In this document: positions 43,271 to 51,225 of the stretch, piece by piece
Layout of the letters: each line of letters begins with the position of its first letter
How positions within the stretch are numbered: position 1 is the stretch's first letter
From: Nitratireductor pacificus pht-3B
Lineage (GTDB): Bacteria > Pseudomonadota > Alphaproteobacteria > Rhizobiales > Rhizobiaceae
Assembly (NCBI RefSeq): GCF_000300335.1
Contig: NZ_AMRM01000012.1
Location: 62,001 to 126,000 of the forward strand
Length of the DNA: 64,000 bases
Reading direction: 5' to 3'
Position numbers and translations under genes: made by a program
Notes under the pieces: generated by a model
Told to the model about the DNA's origin: nothing
The model's input: only the letters and a program-made list of their open reading frames with translations
Databases searched by the model: none

Positions 43271-43870
43271 ATGCGGCTGACCCTATGCGCGTTCTTTCTC
43301 GCTGCCACGGCGGGACTTGCCGGCGCGGCGGAACTGGAGAGCGCCTACACCGAGATCGACGTCGAGAAGGATTGCGCGCCTTTCGCCAATGCCGGCGACG
43401 ACGGGGGCGACTGGACGAACTTCGTCTGCCCCGGCTGGCGCGGCTACCCGGTCCTGATCTACTACAGCGACCTGCGCGAATCCGTCTTCTACGGCTTCCC
43501 GCCGGCCGGCGAGATGGCGCCGGAATGGGAGAGCTTCGCCGGCTTCAACAACACGGGGCCGACCATCGAGTGGCGCATCCTCGTGGACGGAAACCGCCGC
43601 ACGCCGGTCGCCACGATCCATCGCTGGTTCGTCGCCAACGCCGACGAGACCGAGAAGGACATCGAGGTTCTGGTGGTGGAAAGGGTCGGGCAGCTTCTGC
43701 AGCACGAGGGCTGCGTCATGGGCTATGTGGTGGCGACGGGCAACGAAGGCGCCAATGAAAAGGCCCGCCGCATCGCCGATGAGCAGGCCTTCGATTTCGC
43801 CTGCGGCGCCGATCAGCCCGTGATCGACGCCGGAACGGTCCCGCTGCCGGAGCCTTCCGGCGGGGAATAG
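43271..43870 (+). CDS. Secreted protein of unknown function
   Basis: A 199-residue protein with a signal peptide (MRLTLCAFFLAATAGLAGAAE). The mature part has few family cues: CAPFANAGDDGGDWTNFVCPGWRGYPVLIYYSDLRESVFYGFPP, with paired cysteines that could form disulfides in the periplasm. A GGGAG lies upstream of the ATG. It lies between DUF167 and the convergent pyrophosphatase gene. I do not recognise the family; similar small envelope proteins of unknown role are common in Hyphomicrobiales. Confidence 0.75.
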   Translation: MRLTLCAFFLAATAGLAGAAELESAYTEIDVEKDCAPFANAGDDGGDWTNFVCPGWRGYPVLIYYSDLRESVFYGFPPAGEMAPEWESFAGFNNTGPTIEWRILVDGNRRTPVATIHRWFVANADETEKDIEVLVVERVGQLLQHEGCVMGYVVATGNEGANEKARRIADEQAFDFACGADQPVIDAGTVPLPEPSGGE

Positions 43871-43878
43871 GAGAGGGT

Positions 43879-44418
43879 CTACCCGGCCTTCTTCGCCTTT
43901 GCCCGATCGATCGCCTCGACGATCAGCTTGCGCGCATGCGCGGCATCCAGCCAGTCGCCGATCTTCACCCACTTGCCGGGTTCCAGATCCTTGTAGTGCT
44001 CGAAGAAGTGCTGGATCTGCTGCCGCGTGATCTCCGGCATGTCCGTGTAGTTCTTGACGTCCTCGTAGCGGCGCGTCAGGTGCGGCGAGGGCACGGCGAT
44101 GATCTTCTCGTCCTGGCCGGAATTGTCCTCCATCACCAGCACGCCGATCGGCCGCACATTGATCACGCAGCCGGGAATGAGCTGGCGCGTGTTGCAGACC
44201 AGAACGTCGATCGGGTCGCCGTCGTCGGACAGCGTGTGCGGGACGAAGCCGTAATTCCCCGGATAGGTCATCGGCGTGTACAGGAAGCGGTCGACGACCA
44301 GCGTCCCGGACTCCTTGTCCATCTCGTACTTGATCGGCTGGCCGCCGACCGGCACTTCGACGATGACGTTGACGTCTTCGGGGGGATTATCGCCGATGGC
44401 GATGGCGTCTATGCGCAT
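43879..44418 (-). CDS. ppa: Inorganic pyrophosphatase
   Basis: A 179-residue family I soluble pyrophosphatase that hydrolyses pyrophosphate to orthophosphate in the cytoplasm. The active-site signature D-G-D-P-I-D is visible in [15 protein letters not shown], plus [42 protein letters not shown] and the C-terminal block [20 protein letters not shown]. Length and organisation match the bacterial enzyme. It is single, convergent with the secreted-protein gene. Confidence 0.96.
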   Translation of the reverse strand: MRIDAIAIGDNPPEDVNVIVEVPVGGQPIKYEMDKESGTLVVDRFLYTPMTYPGNYGFVPHTLSDDGDPIDVLVCNTRQLIPGCVINVRPIGVLVMEDNSGQDEKIIAVPSPHLTRRYEDVKNYTDMPEITRQQIQHFFEHYKDLEPGKWVKIGDWLDAAHARKLIVEAIDRAKAKKAG

Positions 44419-44631
44419 GGAAAGAGAAACCCTTCGTTCTGGCAGGTGGCGGCTGTTCTCCCCGGTGCGGTCGCTACGGATGACGACCAGCCGGACGTGC
44501 AGCCAGGAAATGAATGGGTGCGCTTTATCGCGTCATGCGCCGCATGGCAATGCGCACGATGTTGCACTGCGAAACAATTGGCGTTCCGCAGGCACGTCAA
44601 AACCCTGGATGACGGTGATGAAACCGGAAGA

Positions 44632-45138
44632 TCAGTCCCAGACGAAGGCCAGCTTGCGCAGGGCCCTGTTGTCGAAAACCTCGACCCCTTCGGCCACGTC
44701 GCGGCCGCCGGCGCCGGCGTAGAAGGCCAGCGCATTGCCATTGTCTTCCAGCGCCCACACGACGAGTCCTTTCAGGCCATGTGCCGAAAGCATCTCGCGC
44801 GCCGCCCTGAACAGCCGGGAACCGAGGCCGACGCCCTGATACTCGGGCCGGAGGTAGAGCTCGTAGATTTCGCCTTCCTGCGATAATTCGCGGGCGCGGT
44901 TGCGGCCGAGCGTCGCATAACCGGCGATCTCGCCGCCGATCTCGATGACGAGCACCGTCGCCGACCGGCGAATCGCGTTCGACCACCATTTCGGGCCGCG
45001 CCTGCCGATCATCCGGTTCAGCGCCTGATAGGGGATGATGCCGGTATAAGCGCCGCGCCAGGCGCTGTCATGCACCTCCGCCACCGCTTCCGCGTCCCTC
45101 GGTTCTGCCCGTCTGATGTCGATCGTCAGCGTGTTCAT
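44632..45138 (-). CDS. GNAT family N-acetyltransferase
   Basis: A 168-residue acetyltransferase. The acetyl-CoA-binding motif appears as LYLRPEYQGVGLGSRLFRAARE (the R/Q-x-x-G-x-G/A pattern), preceded by beta-4 GEIAGYATLGRN and followed by GLVVWALEDNGNALAFYAGAGG. The substrate is unknown; the overall type resembles RimI-like or aminoglycoside-like small GNATs. It is a monocistronic gene. The 213 bases between it and ppa contain nothing recognised. Confidence 0.88.
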   Translation of the reverse strand: MNTLTIDIRRAEPRDAEAVAEVHDSAWRGAYTGIIPYQALNRMIGRRGPKWWSNAIRRSATVLVIEIGGEIAGYATLGRNRARELSQEGEIYELYLRPEYQGVGLGSRLFRAAREMLSAHGLKGLVVWALEDNGNALAFYAGAGGRDVAEGVEVFDNRALRKLAFVWD

Positions 45139-45225
45139 GGTTTCTTAACCATAGCTGCGCCGGCGGGGTATGCGCAAGCATTAGAACCCCCCTCATTCCG
45201 GTAGCGCACAGATGGGCAAAACGGC

Positions 45226-45870
45226 TCAGATTTCCGTCAGACGGTCGTCGATTTCGTTGCGGTCGCCCGCCTGCGCCGGGAAGTGCTCGCCAAGCACCGC
45301 GCCGACCCGCGCCACGGCCTCGACGAAGCCGTCGGCGAGCGTGGCGCGCCGCCCGTGGGCGAGCAGCATGGCCACCGTCTCGTTCCACACGCTCTGGTCG
45401 ACGCAGGCGTCGATCTCGCGATCGGCGACCACTTCCACGTAACGCTCGGCGAGCGAGACGAAGATGAGCACGCCCGTGCGGTGTTCCGTGACGTGGATGT
45501 TGTGGGCGAGGAACTGCTTCTGCGCATTGTCGTGCGCGCGGCGATATTTCAGCGCGCGCGGCACCAGCCAGGCGCGCAGGCCAGGCAGCGCGACGACCAG
45601 CAGCGCCGCGGCGGCAAACGCCGCCAGTTGCGCCGAGGCGAACAGCACCGGTCCGACGTCGATCCACCATGTGTGCAAGCCGATCGCCAGGAGCGGACCG
45701 AGGATCAGGATCGCGATCGCGACCATCAGGCAGGCCGGATAGAGATAGCTGTCGCTGTCGCGCGCCAGCACGCAGTAGATTTCGCCGCTGGTGCCGCGCT
45801 CGGCCGCGCCGATCGCCGCAGTGACCCGGGCATGTTCCTCCGCGGAAAGCATCGTCTTGCGCCCTGCCAT
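45226..45870 (-). CDS. TPM-domain membrane protein
   Basis: About 214 residues. The N-terminal SAEEHARVTAAIGAAERGTSGEIYCVLARDSD begins a split TPM fold interrupted by two membrane helices (CLMVAIAILILGPLLAIGL; FASAQLAAFAAAALLVVALPG). The second TPM half (HRTGVLIFVSLAERYVEVVADREI) lies on the other side. Start ATG 45870 has GGAG eight bases upstream and lies one base from the stop of the YgcG-like gene. It is the last gene of the lemA-TPM operon, likely involved in envelope homeostasis. Confidence 0.87.
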   Translation of the reverse strand: MAGRKTMLSAEEHARVTAAIGAAERGTSGEIYCVLARDSDSYLYPACLMVAIAILILGPLLAIGLHTWWIDVGPVLFASAQLAAFAAAALLVVALPGLRAWLVPRALKYRRAHDNAQKQFLAHNIHVTEHRTGVLIFVSLAERYVEVVADREIDACVDQSVWNETVAMLLAHGRRATLADGFVEAVARVGAVLGEHFPAQAGDRNEIDDRLTEI

Positions 45871-45871
45871 C

Positions 45872-46729
45872 CTACCAGCTCCCCGAAGCACCGCCGCCGC
45901 CGGACGAACCGCCGCCGCCGGAGAATCCACCACCGGACGAGGAGCCCCCCGAAGACCATCCGCCGCCGGACGAGCGTCCCCCCGACTTGTTGTAGTTCAC
46001 ATTCATGCCGAGCCAGCGATAACGGCCCGGGCCGATCTTCCGGCCGAAGATCGGCGGCAGGATCGTCATGGAGAGACCGCCGAAGAAGAAGAAGCACCAG
46101 ACCATGAGAAACAGGATGCCCGGCCAGTCCATATCCGAGCTCTCGTCGGAATTGCGCTCGGCGCGCGCTTCCAGCTCGGCGGCATTGCCCTCCAGCACCA
46201 TGACGATGTCGTCGACGGCGCCGCTGATCCCGCCGGCGAAGTCGCCGGCCCGGAAGGCCGGCACCATGGTGTTCTCGATGATCAGCTTGGAGTGCAGGTC
46301 CGTCAGCGTACCTTCAAGGCCGTAGCCCACCTCGATGCGCATCTTGCGGTCGTCGACGGCAACCAGCACGAGGACGCCGTTGTCTTCCCCGGCCTGCCCC
46401 AGCCCCCAGGCGCGGAACAGGCGGTTGGCGAAAGGCTCCAGCGCCTCGCCATCGAGGCTCCTGATGGTGGCGACGACGATCTGATCGGAGGATTTCTGCT
46501 CGAAGGCGGCAAGACGGGCGGTCAGCGCCTCCTCGCTCGCCGCGTCGATGATGCCGGCATTGTCGACGACCCGTCCCGTCAGCGCCGGCAGTTCGGCGGC
46601 CGACAGCGCCCCCGACAACACCAGGACGGGCAGCAGCAGGCCGACCAGCAGCGCCAGCAGCAGCGCCCTCACCGGACGGCGGCCACCCTGTTGAAGCCGC
46701 GCCGGGACCGACCCGATCGCATCCCCCAT
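45872..46729 (-). CDS. YgcG-like TPM-domain protein with Gly/Ser-rich tail
   Basis: A 285-residue exported protein. A long n-region precedes the signal helix (VRALLLALLVGLLLPVLVLSGALSA), then the TPM domain (LTGRVVDNAGIIDAASEEALTARLAAFEQKSSDQIVVATIRSLDG), a second membrane helix (IPLFLMVWCFFFFGGLSM region) and a tail of SGGGWSSGG-type repeats. LemA and YgcG proteins are regularly encoded together. It starts 14 bases after lemA ends. Confidence 0.9.
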   Translation of the reverse strand: MGDAIGSVPARLQQGGRRPVRALLLALLVGLLLPVLVLSGALSAAELPALTGRVVDNAGIIDAASEEALTARLAAFEQKSSDQIVVATIRSLDGEALEPFANRLFRAWGLGQAGEDNGVLVLVAVDDRKMRIEVGYGLEGTLTDLHSKLIIENTMVPAFRAGDFAGGISGAVDDIVMVLEGNAAELEARAERNSDESSDMDWPGILFLMVWCFFFFGGLSMTILPPIFGRKIGPGRYRWLGMNVNYNKSGGRSSGGGWSSGGSSSGGGFSGGGGSSGGGGASGSW

Positions 46730-46743
46730 CTGCCGGACCCCGC

Positions 46744-47373
46744 TCAGCCGCCGCTGTTCGTGCCGAAGTTCACCTGCGGCACCGACATCTTGTCCTCGGC
46801 GATGCTGAAGGTCTCATAGGGCTGCGCACCGGTGAACCAGAACTTCGCCCACAGCATCGAGGGCAGCGTCCTGAGCGACGTGTTGTAGAGGCGGACGGCC
46901 TCGATATAGTCGCGCCGGGCGACGGCGATGCGATTCTCGGTCCCCTCGAGCTGCGCCTGCAGGGCGAGGAAATTCTGGTTCGACTTCAAGTCCGGATAGT
47001 TCTCGACCACCGCCAGAAGCCGCGACAGGGCGCCGGTCAGACCGGACTGTCCCTCCTGGAACGCCTTGAAGGCTTCCGGATTGCTCAGCATCTCGGGCGA
47101 GACCTGCACCTGCGTCGCCTTCGCCCGCGCTTCCACGACACCCTGCAGAACCTCGCGCTCCTGCGCCGCGAAGCCCTTCACCGTCTCGACCAGGTTGGGG
47201 ATCAGGTCGGCGCGCCGCTGATACTGGTTCAGCACCTCGCTCCAGGCGGCCTTCGCCTGTTCCTCGCGGGTCGGGATCGTGTTGAAGCCGCAGGCGGAAA
47301 GCAGCGGCAGCATGACGAACAGCGCCACGAGGGCGGAAACCGGCCGGACAGCAGACATCTTGGCGGCGGACAT
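46744..47373 (-). CDS. lemA: LemA family lipoprotein
   Basis: About 209 residues. The signal ends in a lipobox (MLPLLSAC), so the protein is probably lipid-anchored. The LemA core follows: AWSEVLNQYQRRADLIPNLVETVKGFAAQEREVLQGVVEARAKA and LKSNQNFLALQAQLEGTENRIAVARRDYIEAVRLYN. GAGAGG seven bases upstream favours ATG 47373 over the ATG 15 bases earlier. It heads an operon with the two TPM proteins. Confidence 0.93.
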   Translation of the reverse strand: MSAAKMSAVRPVSALVALFVMLPLLSACGFNTIPTREEQAKAAWSEVLNQYQRRADLIPNLVETVKGFAAQEREVLQGVVEARAKATQVQVSPEMLSNPEAFKAFQEGQSGLTGALSRLLAVVENYPDLKSNQNFLALQAQLEGTENRIAVARRDYIEAVRLYNTSLRTLPSMLWAKFWFTGAQPYETFSIAEDKMSVPQVNFGTNSGG

Positions 47374-47499
47374 GAAGCGACCTCTCATCGGACTTGGATC
47401 TCGACGACCTTAGAACATGGTCCAGTGATAGGAAACCAATTCCGATCGCGGGAGGCTTGCTGTAGGGTCTGCCCTCGGCAGTATCAAGCGGATTGTATT

Positions 47500-47736
47500 A
47501 TGGCGCGAAGACAGTCGGACGACGACCAGCGGAGCGAATCGCGCCGCATCCTCGACCGCGTCGGCCAGGAGAGCGAGAACGCCCTGCTGCACCGCATGCG
47601 CAGACACGTGGCCGCCGACGATGCCCGGCAGGACGATCCGATCGAGCTGTGGGGAACGCGCATCGGCCGGGTGATCGCCCTCGCCGTTCTTGCGGCGACG
47701 ATCCTGTGGCTCCTCCTCAATGTTTTTGGTGGATAG
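47500..47736 (+). CDS. Small single-span membrane protein
   Basis: A 78-residue protein with a charged N-terminal half (MARRQSDDDQRSESRRILDRVGQE) and one C-terminal membrane helix (IGRVIALAVLAATILWLLLNVF). It lies six bases before the pyridoxal kinase gene, so it may be co-transcribed. No family is recognised. An upstream start would add residues with no resemblance to anything. Confidence 0.65.
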   Translation: MARRQSDDDQRSESRRILDRVGQESENALLHRMRRHVAADDARQDDPIELWGTRIGRVIALAVLAATILWLLLNVFGG

Positions 47737-47742
47737 CACTCC

Positions 47743-48627
47743 ATGAGCAAACCGTTTCCCGAAGGCGCTCCGCCTGCCGTCATCGTCATCTCCAGCCATG
47801 TGGCGCGGGGCAGCGTCGGCAATCGCGCCGCCGTTTTCGCCCTCGAGACCCTGGGCTTCCCCGTCTGGGCCGTCCCGACCGTTCTCTTGCCCTGGCATCC
47901 GGGCCACGGCCCGGCCACGAGGATCGTTCCGGATACGGAACAGTTCGCCGCCTTCCTCGCCGATCTGGGCAACGCCCCGTGGCTCGGCGAGGTCGCCGCC
48001 GTCATGACCGGCTATCTCGGCGCGGCGAGCCAGGCGGACGCCGTCGCCAGCCTCGTGGAGAAGGTCAGGACGAAAAATCCCTCGGCGCTCTATGTCTGCG
48101 ACCCTGTGCTGGGCGATCGGCAGGGGCTTTACGTGCCCGAGCAGACGGCCATCGCCATCCGCGACACGCTGATGCCGCTGGCCGATCTCGCCACGCCCAA
48201 CCGCTACGAGCTGGAATGGCTGACGGGCAGCGCAACGCCCGACACCGCCGCCACCGTCGCCGCCGCCCGCAAGGCCGCGCCGCCGCGCATGCTGGTGACC
48301 TCCGCACCGACCGACCGCGAGGGACGGCTGGCCAATCTGCTCGTCGGGCGTGACGATGCGCTGCGCGCCGAGCACGATGCCATCGCGAAGGCGCCCAACG
48401 GCACCGGCGACCTGACGGCCGCCCTGTTCCTGGCGCACACGCTGCAGGGCGACAATGCCGGACAGGCGCTTGCGCTCACCACCGGTTCCGTGGTCGAGAT
48501 CCTGGGCAAGGCAGCCGCGCGCGGGGCCGACGAGCTGATGCTGGAAACCGACCGGCCGAGCCTGACCCGTCCGCAAACCGCCATCGAGGTGAAACCCATG
48601 CGGCAGCCATACGCGCATTCCGCCTGA
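47743..48627 (+). CDS. pdxY: Pyridoxal kinase
   Basis: A 294-residue ribokinase-fold kinase of the PdxY/PdxK group, which phosphorylates pyridoxal in vitamin B6 salvage. Typical blocks are VIVISSHVARGSVGNRAAVFALETLGFPVWAVPTVLL, ALYVCDPVLGD, TPNRYELEWLTG and the ATP-site NGTGDLTAALFLA with the catalytic Asp. It starts six bases after the small membrane protein gene. Confidence 0.93.
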   Translation: MSKPFPEGAPPAVIVISSHVARGSVGNRAAVFALETLGFPVWAVPTVLLPWHPGHGPATRIVPDTEQFAAFLADLGNAPWLGEVAAVMTGYLGAASQADAVASLVEKVRTKNPSALYVCDPVLGDRQGLYVPEQTAIAIRDTLMPLADLATPNRYELEWLTGSATPDTAATVAAARKAAPPRMLVTSAPTDREGRLANLLVGRDDALRAEHDAIAKAPNGTGDLTAALFLAHTLQGDNAGQALALTTGSVVEILGKAAARGADELMLETDRPSLTRPQTAIEVKPMRQPYAHSA

Positions 48628-48688
48628 GCCTCGGCACCGCGCACAAAGCGCATTGCCTGATGGCGCATTTCCCGCTATCTCGCATTCC

Positions 48689-49330
48689 ATGACCCATCTG
48701 CCCGAACGCCTTCTCGCCGGTTATCGCAACTTCATGGCGGGGCGTTATTCCGCCGAAAGCGACCGCTATCGCTCGCTGGCCAAGGATGGCCAGTCTCCGA
48801 CAACCATGGTGATCGCCTGCTGCGATTCACGCGCCGCGCCCGAAACCATCTTCGACGCCGGTCCGGGCGAACTGTTCGTCGTGCGCAACGTGGCCAATCT
48901 CGTGCCGCCCTATGCGCCGGACGGCCAGCATCACGGCACGTCGGCGGCGCTCGAATTCGCCGTCCAGAGCCTGAAGGTGAGCAGCATCGTCGTCATGGGC
49001 CATGGCCGTTGCGGCGGCATCGGCGCGGCCCTCAACCCGTCGGCCGAACCGCTCTCGCCCGGCGACTTCATCGGCAAGTGGATGGGGCTGGTGGCGCCTG
49101 CCGCCGAGGCGCTGTCGGGCAATCTGATGACCGCCGCCGAGCGCCAGACCGCGCTGGAGCGCATCTCCATCCGCTACCAGGTGGCCAATCTGCGCAGCTT
49201 TCCCTGCGTCAAGATCCTGGAAGGCAAGGGACGCCTGACCCTGCATGGCGCATGGTTCGACATCTCGACCGGCGAGTTGTGGGTGATGAACCCGGAAACC
49301 GGCGATTTCGAACGGCCGCAGCTTAAGTAG
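48689..49330 (+). CDS. Beta-class carbonic anhydrase
   Basis: About 213 residues. Zinc ligands and catalytic residues are visible: CCDSR (Cys, Asp, Arg) in MVIACCDSRAAPETIF and HGRC (His, Cys) in IVVMGHGRCGGIGAAL, plus LFVVRNVANLVPP. It interconverts CO2 and bicarbonate in the cytoplasm. I place the start at ATG 48689 (MTHLPERLL); an upstream in-frame TTG at 48653 is less likely. It is convergent with the Bcr/CflA exporter gene. Confidence 0.93.
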   Translation: MTHLPERLLAGYRNFMAGRYSAESDRYRSLAKDGQSPTTMVIACCDSRAAPETIFDAGPGELFVVRNVANLVPPYAPDGQHHGTSAALEFAVQSLKVSSIVVMGHGRCGGIGAALNPSAEPLSPGDFIGKWMGLVAPAAEALSGNLMTAAERQTALERISIRYQVANLRSFPCVKILEGKGRLTLHGAWFDISTGELWVMNPETGDFERPQLK

Positions 49331-49345
49331 ACGTTTCTGCCGGCG

Positions 49346-50608
49346 CTACACCGGTGTGGAGGGCGTCGGATGGACCGCCGTCGCCAGCTCTGGCTCCGGC
49401 AGGCGGTGCCAGATCAGCCACGCGATGATCGCCGTCGCGCCCAGGGACGGAATGATGATCGCCATGCCCAGCACCGGGTCGCCGATCAGCGCCGCCAGCG
49501 TTCCGCCCAGAAGCCCCATGCCCATCTGCAGGAAGCCCGTCAGCGACGAGGCTGACCCGGCGATGCGCGGGAATGGCGCCAGCGAAGCCGTCATCATCGC
49601 CGGCGTGACGAAGGCGATGCCGAAGGCATAGACGCCCACCGGCGCCATCACACTGACGAAGCTGAGGGGCACGAAGGTCAGCGACAGCGCCACCGCCGTG
49701 CTTCCGATGCCGATGAAGGTCAGCCCCACCGGCACCAGCCGATAGGCCCCGTAGCGCTTCATCAACTGCCGCACGATCAGCGAGCCGGTGAAGTACATGC
49801 CGGTCTGCGCAAGCATGCCGATGCCGAACTCGGAGGGCGAAAGACCGACGCGCCCCATCAGGATGAAGGGCAGCACCGTCGCCTGCGTGTAGAGCGCGCC
49901 CACCGAGCCGGCGATGACGATGCTCGACAGCATGAAGTAACCGCTGCGCAGGAGCAGTCCGTAGGACTGGATCAGCGCCGCCGGTCGGATGCGCGACAGG
50001 TCCCGCTGCACCGTCTCCCGCAGGCAGAAATGCACCACGAGGACGATGGCGCAACCGGCTGCAAGCATCAGCCCGAAGATGGCGTGCCAGCCGGCGATTT
50101 CCATCGTCAGGCCGCCCAGCGTCGGCGCGAAGGCCGGGCCGACCGCCAGGATGATGCCGATCAGGTTCATGATGCGCGCCGAGCGCTCCTGCGTGAAGAG
50201 ATCGCGCACGATGGCGCGCGACACCGCGACCCCGACGGCGGCGCCCACGCCCTGCAGGAAGCGCGCCGCGATCAGCACCTCGATCGTCGGCGAGAGCAAT
50301 GCGATCAGGCTCGCCACCGCGTAGATGCCCATGAAGGCGAAGGTCACCGGCTTGCGCCCGAGACCGTCCGACAGCGGACCGCAGACGAGTTGCGCCAGGG
50401 CGAAGCCGGCAAAATACAGCGACAGCGTCATCTTCACCGCCGCCTCGGTCGTGCCGAAGGCGTTCACGATTTCCGGCATGGCCGGCGTGAACAGGGCCAT
50501 GGAGAGCGGACCGACCGCCACCAGGACCGCGCCGATGATGCTGACGCGGCGCTCGCTCATCAGCGGCGCGGCGGCGGACGCTTCCAGCCTTTCGGGACGC
50601 TCGTTCAT
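49346..50608 (-). CDS. Bcr/CflA family drug-resistance MFS transporter
   Basis: About 420 residues and 12 membrane spans. The N-terminus GPLSMALFTPAMPEIVNAFGTTEAAVKMTLSLYFAGFALAQLVCGPLSDGLGRKPVTF is the Bcr/CflA signature, including the MFS motif A in GPLSDGLGRKP. Start ATG 50608 has AAGGAGG seven bases upstream; a longer frame upstream is spurious. Its ATG overlaps the MarR gene's stop (ATGA, 50605-50608), so regulator and pump are co-translated. Confidence 0.93.
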   Translation of the reverse strand: MNERPERLEASAAAPLMSERRVSIIGAVLVAVGPLSMALFTPAMPEIVNAFGTTEAAVKMTLSLYFAGFALAQLVCGPLSDGLGRKPVTFAFMGIYAVASLIALLSPTIEVLIAARFLQGVGAAVGVAVSRAIVRDLFTQERSARIMNLIGIILAVGPAFAPTLGGLTMEIAGWHAIFGLMLAAGCAIVLVVHFCLRETVQRDLSRIRPAALIQSYGLLLRSGYFMLSSIVIAGSVGALYTQATVLPFILMGRVGLSPSEFGIGMLAQTGMYFTGSLIVRQLMKRYGAYRLVPVGLTFIGIGSTAVALSLTFVPLSFVSVMAPVGVYAFGIAFVTPAMMTASLAPFPRIAGSASSLTGFLQMGMGLLGGTLAALIGDPVLGMAIIIPSLGATAIIAWLIWHRLPEPELATAVHPTPSTPV

Positions 50609-51066
50609 GTCGCATCCTCCTTGGGGGTCTGTCCGGCAAGGTTGCCGCGCACGGTCTTCAGCTGCTCGAGCAGCGCATTCCATTCATCATCGGAGAGTGC
50701 GCCGGCAGCCTTGCGCCGCACCTGCACGGCCACATCGGAAACTGCATCGAGCACCGCATCGGCAGCCTCCGTCAGTTCCACCAGCTTGGCGCGGCGATCC
50801 TTTGGATCGCCGATCCGGGTCACCAGCCCGTGGGCCTCTAGCCGGTCAAGATAGCCGCTCAGCGTCATCGCCTCGACGCCCATGCGTTCAGCGAGCACGT
50901 TTTGCCGCACGCGCCCGGCGCGCGCCGCATGGAAAAGGGCGCGCGCCTCGCCTGCGGTCACGCCGATGCCGGCTTCGGCGATGGCGCGGTCCATCTCCGC
51001 GCGGATCAACCGCGAGATGTCGGCGACGAGATGGCCGATGGACTCCGTGTTGGCGCGACGAGGCAT
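50605..51066 (-). CDS. MarR family transcriptional regulator
   Basis: A 153-residue regulator with the winged-helix core RVRQNVLAERMGVEAMTLSGYLDRLEAHGLVTRIGDPKDRRAKLVELTEAAD, where DxRxR forms the wing. It is first in a two-gene operon with the Bcr/CflA pump and probably represses it, binding the dyad 16-34 bases upstream of its start. Confidence 0.93.
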   Translation of the reverse strand: MPRRANTESIGHLVADISRLIRAEMDRAIAEAGIGVTAGEARALFHAARAGRVRQNVLAERMGVEAMTLSGYLDRLEAHGLVTRIGDPKDRRAKLVELTEAADAVLDAVSDVAVQVRRKAAGALSDDEWNALLEQLKTVRGNLAGQTPKEDAT

Positions 51067-51081
51067 GAGGACTCACTGATG

Positions 51082-51100
51082 TAATAAGGAATACTTATTA
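51082..51100. promoter_or_regulatory. MarR-type operator dyad
   Basis: TAATAAG-GAATA-CTTATTA is a perfect 7-bp inverted repeat in an AT-rich patch just upstream of marR and before the divergent M3 peptidase gene. Its size and AT-rich character fit MarR-family operators. Autoregulation of the marR-pump operon is inferred. Confidence 0.6.
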
Positions 51101-51225
51101 TATGTCATACTTACTTTTATTGGACACCCGCGTCAACGCCCGCCCATTGCGCTCTCCAGCCGCCGCGCCTACATCGCTTGTGCATCTTCAGCCGCCCATC
51201 ATCCCCTCTTGCCCCGGAACAGAGC

